A stretch of DNA of 57,349 bases from a virus. Below the pieces are notes generated by a model that saw only the letters and a list, made by a program, of their open reading frames with translations, searched no databases and was not told where the DNA came from. The position numbers and the translations under genes are program-made. Location: IMG/VR virus record IMGVR_UViG_3300032213_002371, positions 1 to 57,349 of that record, one strand, 5' to 3'. Positions 49,321-56,565 of this stretch are shown piece by piece (positions within the stretch are counted from its first letter, which is position 1; each line of letters opens with the position of its first letter).

Positions 49321-49953
49321 TTACCCCGCCCGCATGCGGACGAGGGCGCCGATGCAAGCGAGACCGTACTCGGTGGCGCCGGTAGACGCGGCGGCGTTCG
49401 TGAGCGTCACTCGCATCTGGAGCCGCTCGTTGCCCGGCACGATCAGGGGCATGATGTAGCCCTGATCGATGAGCTTGATGCTCGATCCACCGGCCAGCGG
49501 CATGATGCTCGCGAGGCAAAGATCGCTGAGAAGCGGCCCGCCGACGCTGCTGTTCTGGATGTTGTTCTCGACGAAGCGCAGGTCGTTGCGATCCGCGTTG
49601 AACAGCGAGACCTTCGCGTTCATCGCCTTCGCGATCATGCGCCCGCTGACGCTCGTGTCGGCCATGAAGCCGTTGAGGTCGCCGCCGGTCTCTTCGGTGC
49701 TCACGCCGTTGAGCGCGAGGTGCGCGCGGATCTCGCCGATGACGAAGTTGTAGTCACCGCCGACGCGATAGATGTCGCTCGCCGGGTTCGGCAGCACGGT
49801 GGCCGCCTTGTTCACGATTATCGTGCCCTGCAACGTCACGCGCAGATGCAGGATCGACGGGATGATGTCCGCGTAGCCGAGTTGCAGGGCCTCGGTGAGT
49901 TCGGAGCGGATCTTCTGCTGGAAGTTCGCAGGAGCGGGAGTGAGGATCGCCAT
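49321..49953 (-). CDS. Virion-type protein, paralogue of the next gene (210 aa)
   Basis: The beta-rich protein starts MAILTPAPANFQQKIRSEL and ends with GATEYGLACIGALVRM. The protein encoded at 49965-50516 has the matching start (PAPQNFIESLRSRI), middle (IIARATNCRVNL versus MIAKAMNAKVSL, then LSDL) and end (SCEYGLVIIGAYV), so they are probably paralogues. Two related small beta-rich proteins next to a 221-aa abundant-looking protein suggest coat or vertex proteins. No known capsid fold is asserted. Confidence 0.7.
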   Translation of the reverse strand: MAILTPAPANFQQKIRSELTEALQLGYADIIPSILHLRVTLQGTIIVNKAATVLPNPASDIYRVGGDYNFVIGEIRAHLALNGVSTEETGGDLNGFMADTSVSGRMIAKAMNAKVSLFNADRNDLRFVENNIQNSSVGGPLLSDLCLASIMPLAGGSSIKLIDQGYIMPLIVPGNERLQMRVTLTNAAASTGATEYGLACIGALVRMRAG

Positions 49954-49964
49954 GGACTTGTCTC

Positions 49965-50516
49965 CTAGACCTGAACGTAAGCGCCGATGATGACGAGGCC
50001 GTACTCACACGAGACGGCCGCGGCAGCGCTGGTGTCAACGAGCGAAGCGTTGAGGTCGATGTTGGTGCCCTGCGGCAGGATGCCGGGCATGTCCATCAGC
50101 GACGGGTCGGTGCCGTCCGTCGAGAGCAGATCGCTCAGGGCGAAGGCGCTGTTCACGAACAGATCGAAGGTGCGGCTCGCCATGCCGAGGTTCACGCGGC
50201 AGTTGGTCGCGCGAGCGATGATCGTGTCGAGGTTGCGACCACCGTTGAGGAAGCCCGCGCCGAAAGCGCTGGGCGCGTTGAGCGCGGCGTTCAGGGCCGT
50301 CGGGACGATGTGCGGCGTGAGCCGCGTGACGATGAGGCGCTGGTTCGACGGAATCGTGAACGACGCAGTGCCCTGAGCGCGCGTGTTCGAGAGCGTCACC
50401 TGAAGCGGAATCGCGACAGGACGGAACTCGTAGGGCGTCAAAGTGCGGCCTTCGACGATGCGCGAGCGAAGCGACTCGATGAAGTTCTGCGGAGCGGGCG
50501 GGGTCAGCGAGGGCAT
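49965..50516 (-). CDS. Virion-type protein, paralogue of the preceding gene (183 aa)
   Basis: AGGAGAGACC precedes the ATG at 50516. The protein is beta-rich (IPLQVTLSNTRAQGTASFTI) and shares with the 210-aa neighbour the N-terminal PxNF-x4-R segment, the central I-A-[RK]-A-x-N-[CA]-[RK]-V segment and the C-terminal EYGL-x2-IGA. A strong stem-loop (50534-50571) lies directly upstream, which could set its dose relative to the 221-aa protein. Confidence 0.7.
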   Translation of the reverse strand: MPSLTPPAPQNFIESLRSRIVEGRTLTPYEFRPVAIPLQVTLSNTRAQGTASFTIPSNQRLIVTRLTPHIVPTALNAALNAPSAFGAGFLNGGRNLDTIIARATNCRVNLGMASRTFDLFVNSAFALSDLLSTDGTDPSLMDMPGILPQGTNIDLNASLVDTSAAAAVSCEYGLVIIGAYVQV

Positions 50517-50533
50517 GGTCTCTCCTGAAAGGC

Positions 50534-50571
50534 GAAGGGCGACCGCCGCATCTTAGCGACGATCGCCCTTC
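50534..50571 (-). other. Stem-loop upstream of the 183-aa virion gene
   Basis: GAAGGGCGA (50534-50542) pairs with TCGCCCTTC (50563-50571) over a 20-base loop. On the minus strand it follows the 221-aa gene and precedes the ribosome-binding site of the 183-aa gene. Only CGCCTTTC follows, so it may be a weak terminator or an mRNA-stabilising end. Confidence 0.5.
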
Positions 50572-50614
50572 TTGACCAACACGAATCGATTCGGGTGCTA
50601 GACCCGAGGGTCGA

Positions 50615-51280
50615 TTACGCGGTGGCGGGCTTCTTGATGAGGCCGTCGAGGAACACGGTGCAGAACACCGAGGTCGCGAAGGTCGGCATCACGCCGCCCG
50701 AGGGGTTCGCGCCCGTGATCCAGTTGTTGTTGTAGAGCACGATGTACGAGTCGGTACCGATCGAGTCGTTGGGGCCGATGGGCTGCGCCACGAGGAGCTG
50801 GGGAGCAGCAGCGGCCGACGGCACGCCGATCGTCACGACGCCCGTGTTGTTGCGGGTCGTGGAGCCGGTGACGCCGAAACCTGACTGCGCGGTGTAGAGG
50901 GGCTGGTCGAAGATGATGCGCGTCTGGTTGACGGACACGCGCATGTAAGCCGCGTGCACGAACTTGATGATGTCGCTGTCCGAGATCACCGTGTTGCCGA
51001 ACGCCTGAAGGGCGTGCGCGCCAACGCGGTTGGTGATGAGCTCGTTGAGCGCCGGGAGGCGGCCAGCGTTGTTGTCGAGGTTGGTGAACTGGCGGTTCTT
51101 GCTCTGGAGGTTCTGGAACAAGAACTGCTGGGCGCCGGGGCTCTGGGCGACAGCGCCGTCCGAGGCAAACTGGACGGTGTCGTAAAAGCTGCCCGCTCGC
51201 CATTCGAGCAGACGGATCTTGGTGCCGAGGCCCTCGATCTCGTAAACGCCGGTCTCGTCGGTCGCGCGAAGAACTGCCAT
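50615..51280 (-). CDS. Candidate major coat protein (221 aa)
   Basis: GAGGAAAGCACC precedes the ATG at 51280, with a leader hairpin GGCCC-GCTCT-GGGCC (51298-51312 on the plus strand). The protein has alternating strands rich in Asn, Thr, Gly and Val (TGSTTRNNTGVVTIG, VLYNNNWITGANPSGG) and no membrane segment. GLGT occurs at residues 17-20. It stands alone between palindrome-containing gaps with a good leader, as expected for a highly expressed shell protein. It does not resemble HK97-type capsids by eye. Confidence 0.6.
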   Translation of the reverse strand: MAVLRATDETGVYEIEGLGTKIRLLEWRAGSFYDTVQFASDGAVAQSPGAQQFLFQNLQSKNRQFTNLDNNAGRLPALNELITNRVGAHALQAFGNTVISDSDIIKFVHAAYMRVSVNQTRIIFDQPLYTAQSGFGVTGSTTRNNTGVVTIGVPSAAAAPQLLVAQPIGPNDSIGTDSYIVLYNNNWITGANPSGGVMPTFATSVFCTVFLDGLIKKPATA

Positions 51281-51370
51281 GGTGCTTTCCTCTTTCTGGC
51301 CCGCTCTGGGCCTTGGTTGTCGCCCGAAGGCGGGTGTTGTTCTACTCCGAATCGATTCGGAGTGGTGAGA

Positions 51371-51889
51371 TTACATCAGGCTCGCGGAGAGGGGCGAGGA
51401 GCCGCCGACGATCGTGCTGCCGAGGCCCTGAAGCGTCTGGACCTGCACCGGCATGCCCATGAGGCTCTCGACCTGCACCTGCGTGGGCGAGCCGTTCATG
51501 TACGCATCGACGCCAGCGCCGTAGCTGTAGCCGAGGCCCATGATGGGCGAGTCATAGGTGTAGCCGAGGCCGTTGAAGGGCAGGTAGTCAGCCGCGCTGG
51601 GCACGCCCACGACCGGAGCCGGGAGAGCGGCCTTCACGAGGCCCGCGACGCCGAACGCCACCATGCCCGCGGCGATGCCGGGGGCGGCGACGGGGTAGCG
51701 GCCCTTGCCGTAGCTGTGCACGGCGATGCCGACGGCCACCGGGATCAGCGGCTTCAGCCACTTCGCGGCGGGCAGGCTCTCAAGCGCCTTGAGGCCAACG
51801 ACCTGCTTGGCCACGGCCGCGCCAACGAGCACGGAGGCGCCGAGGGTAGCGGCCTCCATCGAGTCTTCCTTCAGTCCGTAGAGATCCAT
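51371..51889 (-). CDS. Hydrophobic Gly-rich virion membrane protein (172 aa)
   Basis: GAAGGAGTGTAAG precedes the ATG at 51889. Three hydrophobic segments occupy the first 80 residues (LGASVLVGAAVAKQVVGL, IPVAVGIAVHSYG, IAAGMVAFGVAGLVKAAL). The second half is Gly/Tyr-rich with repeated GLGY (NGLGYTYDSPIMGLGYSYG) and a GLGS at 155-158 near the C-terminus. Likely a membrane component of the particle. Confidence 0.65.
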   Translation of the reverse strand: MDLYGLKEDSMEAATLGASVLVGAAVAKQVVGLKALESLPAAKWLKPLIPVAVGIAVHSYGKGRYPVAAPGIAAGMVAFGVAGLVKAALPAPVVGVPSAADYLPFNGLGYTYDSPIMGLGYSYGAGVDAYMNGSPTQVQVESLMGMPVQVQTLQGLGSTIVGGSSPLSASLM

Positions 51890-51969
51890 CTTACACTCCT
51901 TCTTTCTGGTTTGGACTTCCGAGGGTGCATCCCGCCATGGGTGCTTCGGAAAGTCAACGTGGACAGGGG

Positions 51970-52104
51970 TTACTTGTGCTTCTTGAACTCAGCCTTCATG
52001 CACTTGCCGACGGCCTTCGCTCGGGCCTTGCCACCGACCGAAATCTTCGCTTGGCAAGCCTTGGCGATCTTCTTGAACTTGGCGCGGTGCGATGCCTTCG
52101 ACAT
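51970..52104 (-). CDS. Small Lys-rich two-Cys protein (44 aa)
   Basis: GGAGTCGATC precedes the ATG at 52104, just after a palindrome copy (52116). The product begins MSKASHRAKFKKIAKAC, is about one-third Lys, and has two cysteines about 20 residues apart. It belongs to the group of small basic Cys proteins of this genome. Confidence 0.7.
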   Translation of the reverse strand: MSKASHRAKFKKIAKACQAKISVGGKARAKAVGKCMKAEFKKHK

Positions 52105-52130
52105 GATCGACTCCGAATCGATTCGTGGGA

Positions 52131-52520
52131 TTACTGCGTGATCGACTGGGAGATCGAGACGCGAAGCGAGCCGGTCGCAACCGCCGTGGTGGCAGTCGCG
52201 GACGGGCCACCGACGGCTTCGCGGACGAAGCGGAACAACGTGGCGCTCTGCCCCGAAGTCATGATGCCGAGCGCCGCGACCGTCGCGTCGACGTCACCCT
52301 GCGAAGCGAAGTTCGTGGTGAGGAACGCGTAGAGGCGCGAGGACGTGGACACGCCCTTGAGAAGCTCCGTGTTCGTGATGGTGTCGCCAGCGCCCGGAGC
52401 GCCGCCCGCGTAGGTGTACGCGGCGCTGTTGACGCCGTTCGAGCTCGCGCCGGAAGCGACGCCAGCGAGGCCCGCATAGGCGGCGGGCAGAGCGGCGGCG
52501 GTAAGGGTAAGAACGGCCAT
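52131..52520 (-). CDS. Small Ala/Gly/Thr-rich virion-type protein (129 aa)
   Basis: ATG at 52520. The product is low in charge, with an Ala/Gly-rich N-terminus (LPAAYAGLAGVASGASSNG) and a beta-type C-terminus (TAVATGSLRVSISQSI). Composition suits a minor structural protein exposed on a shell. No family recognised. Confidence 0.6.
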   Translation of the reverse strand: MAVLTLTAAALPAAYAGLAGVASGASSNGVNSAAYTYAGGAPGAGDTITNTELLKGVSTSSRLYAFLTTNFASQGDVDATVAALGIMTSGQSATLFRFVREAVGGPSATATTAVATGSLRVSISQSITQ

Positions 52521-52613
52521 GGTTGACTCCTTGCTACTCGGGGCTCATGCCCACAAGGTCACGCCTCGTGTGTGCGTGACGTTGTGCATCGTGCGCGAAG
52601 GCCCGGACCAAAG

Positions 52614-53093
52614 TCAACGTGGGCACTTCAGCTTGTTCAGCTTGGCGAACTTGCCGAAGTGCTTCTTCGCACCCTTGTTGTAGGCGCACGCCGCGTCGCC
52701 AGCCTTCACGAAGCTGCCGAGGAAGATCGTCTTGCCGTCCTTGTGCACGAAGGCGCGGTAACGATTTCCGCGCTTCGAGACGCCCTTGAAGCCGGTCCCA
52801 TTCGTAGACAACGGACCCGTGTTGATCGTGTTCTCGCCTTTACTGGCGAGACGCAGATTCGCACGGCGGTTGTCGAGGTGATCGCCGTTCTTGTGATCGA
52901 CGATCGTGCCCGACTTCGCGCTCATCACGAAGCGATGCAGGTACAACTTGTAGGAGTTCTTCCCGCTGCCGATGGTCGTCGCCGGATAGCCCTGATGCAG
53001 GTGCCACGAGCGACGCACGGCCTTCGCCAGCACGTCGGAGTCAACCTTGACGCACTTGCGCGCACCCTTGACGGGAAGGCACTTCTTCGCCAT
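52614..53093 (-). CDS. HNH-AP2 homing-type endonuclease
   Basis: The 159-residue protein has an HNH-type core at ~52-85 (LHRFVMSAK, then IVDHKNGDHLDNRRANLRL) and an AP2 DNA-binding domain at ~100-150 (GFKGVSKRGNRYRAFV, then FLGSFVKAGDAACAYN). This is the standard build of free-standing phage homing endonucleases, which cut DNA lacking the gene and so spread. It is inserted in the virion block between small basic-protein genes. Confidence 0.88.
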   Translation of the reverse strand: MAKKCLPVKGARKCVKVDSDVLAKAVRRSWHLHQGYPATTIGSGKNSYKLYLHRFVMSAKSGTIVDHKNGDHLDNRRANLRLASKGENTINTGPLSTNGTGFKGVSKRGNRYRAFVHKDGKTIFLGSFVKAGDAACAYNKGAKKHFGKFAKLNKLKCPR

Positions 53094-53096
53094 CTG

Positions 53097-53312
53097 CTAC
53101 TTCCGGCGCTTGCGCGACTTGAGACCGTTGAACCGAAGCTCCTCGGTCACGTCGGACATGCAGCGGCGCTTGATGGCGCGCAGCTTCCGCACGATCGCAG
53201 CCTTGCTGCTCGTGGCCTTGCCCGAGATCTCGGCCTGCTCGTAGCGCATCATCGCGCGATCCAGCCGCGCCGAAATACCCTTGCACTCGTTCTTTGCCCG
53301 ACCCTTGGCCAT
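53097..53312 (-). CDS. Basic two-Cys helical protein (71 aa)
   Basis: AAGGTGACTGCG precedes the ATG at 53312; the longer frame upstream crosses the palindrome-containing gap and the neighbouring gene, and is rejected. The protein is helical and basic (IVRKLRAIKRRC), with cysteines at about residues 10 and 51 and a Lys/Arg-rich end (LKSRKRRK). Confidence 0.68.
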   Translation of the reverse strand: MAKGRAKNECKGISARLDRAMMRYEQAEISGKATSSKAAIVRKLRAIKRRCMSDVTEELRFNGLKSRKRRK

Positions 53313-53365
53313 CGCAGTCACCTTGTCGGCGTCAGCGCCGAATCGATTCGAGATCGTACACCGGG

Positions 53366-53770
53366 TCAGCGGGCTCGACGAGCCTTGCGCCCCGCGCGCT
53401 TGGCGGCGGGTGCGTTGGCGACGAACTGCGTCGTGGCTCGGCGCTTCACGCGCTGCGTCTCCTGACGCTCGGCCTTCGTGAGCGACTTCCAAGCAGCGGC
53501 CGGGAGATACCTGTCGCAGCGAACGCCCTCGGCCGTCTTGCGACACGCCTTCTTGCCCGACTCGGTGCGCCAGTCTTCCTTCGTCCACTTCGTCAAGCCG
53601 CGCTGCGCCGTGGTCTTCGTGCCGCAGTATCCGCCACCCGCATCACGGTACATCTTGCCCGCGAGCTGCATGGCGCGGGCGCTGAACCGTCCGCCCAGCT
53701 TCTTGATGGCCTTCTTCTTGGACTCTTCCCAGAGCTTCGGGTTCGTCCGACCCTTTACGCACGCAGCCAT
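53366..53770 (-). CDS. DUF5872-like basic protein (134 aa)
   Basis: The N-terminal half contains LWEESKKKAIKKLGGRFSAR, then AMQLAGKMYRDAGGGY. This fits the W/G-x-SAR-x2-QLA-x5-GGGY signature of the DUF5872 family known from giant viruses and phages; the match is by eye from memory. The C-terminus is very basic (AAKRAGRKARRAR). Probably a virion-packaged protein. Confidence 0.65.
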   Translation of the reverse strand: MAACVKGRTNPKLWEESKKKAIKKLGGRFSARAMQLAGKMYRDAGGGYCGTKTTAQRGLTKWTKEDWRTESGKKACRKTAEGVRCDRYLPAAAWKSLTKAERQETQRVKRRATTQFVANAPAAKRAGRKARRAR

Positions 53771-53773
53771 CGG

Positions 53774-54121
53774 CTACCTCATGCAACGGACTGCGAAGGC
53801 GTCACGGCTTTTCATGCGTCTAGCGTTCAGCCTGTCGTAGCTCGCCTTGAACGAACCATCGACGTACTCCAAGTTCCGCTCGACCTTGCCCGCCGAGACC
53901 GCAGCCTTTCCCGCGCTTGCAAGGGCCTCCTTGCAGCGGCCCGCGCTAACGTGACCCTCCGTCTCCGACACCAGACTGGACATCACGCTCATGTCATCGC
54001 TCGCCTCTTGCCGATGCACGTCGGGCAGAGCCCCGAGACCCGCGAGAGCGCCGCCGTCGCGCCGGAGGACGATGTAAGCGCCGACACCGAGCAGGATGTA
54101 GCCGAAAACCTTGTTGCCCAT
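53774..54121 (-). CDS. Membrane protein with GLGALP and two-Cys helical part (115 aa)
   Basis: CTCGGAGGTTCATC precedes the ATG at 54121. Residues 7-19 are a membrane helix (YILLGVGAYIVL) and RRDGG follows. GLGALP is at 28-33, then a soluble helical domain with one Cys in the first helix and one at the end (AVRCMR). The hexamer GLGALP is identical to that in the protein encoded at 7598-7972. Confidence 0.66.
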   Translation of the reverse strand: MGNKVFGYILLGVGAYIVLRRDGGALAGLGALPDVHRQEASDDMSVMSSLVSETEGHVSAGRCKEALASAGKAAVSAGKVERNLEYVDGSFKASYDRLNARRMKSRDAFAVRCMR

Positions 54122-54163
54122 GATGAACCTCCGAGGTGTGTGCAGCCTACCGGAGAAAAGAGC

Positions 54164-54195
54164 AGGGGCCCAATCGGTTGTGCCGACGGGCCCCT
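54164..54195 (-). terminator. Terminator after the fibre gene
   Basis: AGGGGCCC (54164-54171) pairs with GGGCCCCT (54188-54195), with an inner TCGG/CCGA stem. On the minus strand it is followed by CTCTTTTCTCC. It lies just downstream of the fibre-like gene and upstream of the membrane-protein gene at 54121. Confidence 0.8.
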
Positions 54196-54218
54196 TCTCC
54201 TGTCACGCCGGGACTGGA

Positions 54219-56186
54219 CTACGGCTTGATGCCGAACTCCTGCACCTCGATCGCGATCATGTCGGCGCCCGAGGGGCCGATGGCGCCGAGGTAGCGACCG
54301 ACCTTCGTCACGAAGTCGTTGGTGGCGAGATCGCCGTACCCGCAGAGCTTGCCGTCCGTGTACAGGTAGAGGTTGCTACCCGCCGTCGGCGCACCGAACA
54401 GGTTGGTGATCTTCACGACGCCAGCGGTCGCGACGTAGCACTCACTCGTGCCGAGATCCTGCGTCACGATGCCGACCACCGCGCCCGCCGACTTGGAGGC
54501 CTTCGCCACGGTCGAGCCGTTGAACGACACCGCGAGGCCGTCCGAGATCGCCGCGCCGCTGCGAGCGAACGCGCTCTCGACCTTGGCGTGAGCGTGCAGC
54601 AAGTCCGCGTTGGAGTGGATGCCCGCGACGAGGGTGTCGAGGTTGTCCGCGCTGACGGCCGCGCTGGTCGAGTCGCCGTTGATCTTGAACTGCGAGGGGA
54701 GGCTCTTGAGCGCGATCTGGTTCGAGCCGTTGATCTGGATGGTGGAGTCGTCCACCTTCGCCGCGATGCCAGCGCCGCTGACGTTGATCGCGCCGTTCGC
54801 AGCCGCCGAAGCGACGAGGGCGTTCGAGGAGTTCGCGAGGCCGTTGCCGATCGTGAGGCTGACCTGCGTGCCGGTCATCACGAGCGGGCTGGCCGCCGTG
54901 TAAGTCTGGCCCGCGGCGTAGAGCACGAACTGGATCGCCGTCGTGCCCACCGAGGCCGGAGCCGGGGTGTTGCAGACGTAAGCCTGATTGACGGCCACCG
55001 GGTTGGGATCGGACGGGGTCTTGAGGCAGTAGACCCACACGCCGGTCGCGCTGGTCCCGGCCGCCATGTCGGCGGCGCGGGTCAGGGTGTAGTTGGGGCT
55101 CGTGCCACCGAACACCCAGATGCCGACGTCGGCAGCGGCGGCGGCGCTGTTGTTGAGGAGGATGCGGTCGCCAGCGGTGAAGTCGTTGATGCCGTCATCG
55201 TTGATGCCCGCGAGGAAGCCGTCCTTGGTTGCAGGCTCAGAGAACGCGCTGCTGTTGTTCGCGAGATCCCAGTACCACTGGGCTTCCTGCTTGTAGTCGA
55301 GCCCGGCCTCTGCGGCGGCGACGGCGTCATCGACGTAGAGCTTGGTGGCCGCGTGGCCGTTCTGCGTCGGCTCGCCGACGGAGAGGGCGTTCGAGAACGA
55401 CGGCGTGGTACCCGTGAAGGTCTGGTCGTTGCGGTTGAGCAGCGCGACGTTGGACGAGAGCGCGCTGTCGGACACGAGGTTCGCGGCGCTGATCGTGAGC
55501 AGCTTGGCGTTCGAGATGCTGCCCGCGAGCATGTCGTTCGTGACGGCGCTGGGGGCGATCGTCAGATCGACGTTGTCGACGTTCGCATCACCCTTGATGC
55601 TGAACGAGCCGGTGACGTCGCCACCCGCGAACGAGACGCTGCGGCTGTTCGCCCACGCGGACGCGGTCGAGGCGTTACCGGACAGGGCGGCGGTGATGGT
55701 GCTCGCCGCGAAGTTGCCCGAGCCGTCGCGCTTGACGATCTTGCCCGCCTCGTTAGCGGAGGCCACGCCCGAGGCGAGGTAGGCGTCAGCGATGGCGGTG
55801 CCGTTCCACACGCCCGTCGTGATCGTGCCGACGCCCGTGATGCCGGTGTAGCTGCCACTGATGCGGCCCGAGGCCACGGTGCCGCTGGTGAGATCGTTAG
55901 CGTTCAGGTCGCCGCTGATCGAGTCGGCGGTGATCGTGCCGGTGGTGACGATGTTCTGGCTGCCGAAGTTCGGATCGATCTTCGAGCCCGCGATTGCCGC
56001 GCTGGCGTCCACGTTGTCGTTCGTCAGCTTGGCCGACGAGACGTTGCCCAAGGCGTCGGTCGAGAGCACGCCGTCAGCGGTGGTCTGGTTGAGGAGCTTG
56101 ATGTCGCCGACGTCGATGGTATCCGCGCTCCCAGCGGGGCGGTATACGCCGTTCGAGTCGAGGTAAATCGCCTTCACGTTCGCCAT
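54219..56186 (-). CDS. Tail-fibre or receptor-spike-like protein (655 aa)
   Basis: CAGGAGAAGTAAACC precedes the ATG at 56186. The N-terminal half is low-complexity Asn/Ser/Thr/Ala/Gly sequence with fibre-type repeats (GITGVGTITTGVWNGTAIAD, ASTITAALSGNASTA), followed by ATKLYVDDAVAAAEAG. The C-terminal ~90 residues are a compact beta domain (GSNLYLYTDGKLCGYGDLA). Phage fibres with such repeats are trimeric and bind the host surface. Confidence 0.85.
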   Translation of the reverse strand: MANVKAIYLDSNGVYRPAGSADTIDVGDIKLLNQTTADGVLSTDALGNVSSAKLTNDNVDASAAIAGSKIDPNFGSQNIVTTGTITADSISGDLNANDLTSGTVASGRISGSYTGITGVGTITTGVWNGTAIADAYLASGVASANEAGKIVKRDGSGNFAASTITAALSGNASTASAWANSRSVSFAGGDVTGSFSIKGDANVDNVDLTIAPSAVTNDMLAGSISNAKLLTISAANLVSDSALSSNVALLNRNDQTFTGTTPSFSNALSVGEPTQNGHAATKLYVDDAVAAAEAGLDYKQEAQWYWDLANNSSAFSEPATKDGFLAGINDDGINDFTAGDRILLNNSAAAAADVGIWVFGGTSPNYTLTRAADMAAGTSATGVWVYCLKTPSDPNPVAVNQAYVCNTPAPASVGTTAIQFVLYAAGQTYTAASPLVMTGTQVSLTIGNGLANSSNALVASAAANGAINVSGAGIAAKVDDSTIQINGSNQIALKSLPSQFKINGDSTSAAVSADNLDTLVAGIHSNADLLHAHAKVESAFARSGAAISDGLAVSFNGSTVAKASKSAGAVVGIVTQDLGTSECYVATAGVVKITNLFGAPTAGSNLYLYTDGKLCGYGDLATNDFVTKVGRYLGAIGPSGADMIAIEVQEFGIKP

Positions 56187-56189
56187 GGT

Positions 56190-56558
56190 TTACTTCTCCT
56201 GCTTCTCTAGCACCGTCACGGTGCCGGTTTCCGGGTCGATGGTGCAACCTGACCCGAGGTCGATGTTGAGCCGCTTACTGGCCGCTTCGAGGATCGCCGT
56301 GTACTGCGTCCGCGACTGACGCTCATGCTCTGCGGCGGAAGACCGACGGGCGTCGATCTGCGCGAGACGACCCTGCGGATCGATCTTCGCGAGAAGCGCC
56401 TGACGCTCCATTCCCGCCGTGAGTCCCTCCTGCGACGCCAGCTTCAGCTCTGCGCTGAAAAGCCGGAGTTTCAGGATTTCCTCCTGCGTGAGAGACGGCC
56501 GCTCGGGAACCTCAGAGACGACCGCCTTGCCCGACACCTTACGCTGCTTCTTTGCCAT
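56190..56558 (-). CDS. Helical Lys/Gln-rich 122-aa protein
   Basis: ATG at 56558. The N-terminus is basic (MAKKQRKVSGK), the middle is a long helix (EEILKLRLFSAELKLASQEG), and the C-terminus has an acidic strand (TIDPETGTVTVLEKQEK). It lies between two fibre-type genes (4 and 8 bases away) and may be a fibre chaperone or connector. No family recognised. Confidence 0.6.
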   Translation of the reverse strand: MAKKQRKVSGKAVVSEVPERPSLTQEEILKLRLFSAELKLASQEGLTAGMERQALLAKIDPQGRLAQIDARRSSAAEHERQSRTQYTAILEAASKRLNIDLGSGCTIDPETGTVTVLEKQEK

Positions 56559-56565
56559 CGCCCAA

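Noticed and set aside
47509-49968. An 819-codon rightward open frame
   Set aside because: Shadow of the leftward 598-aa and 210-aa genes, with the same skewed composition.
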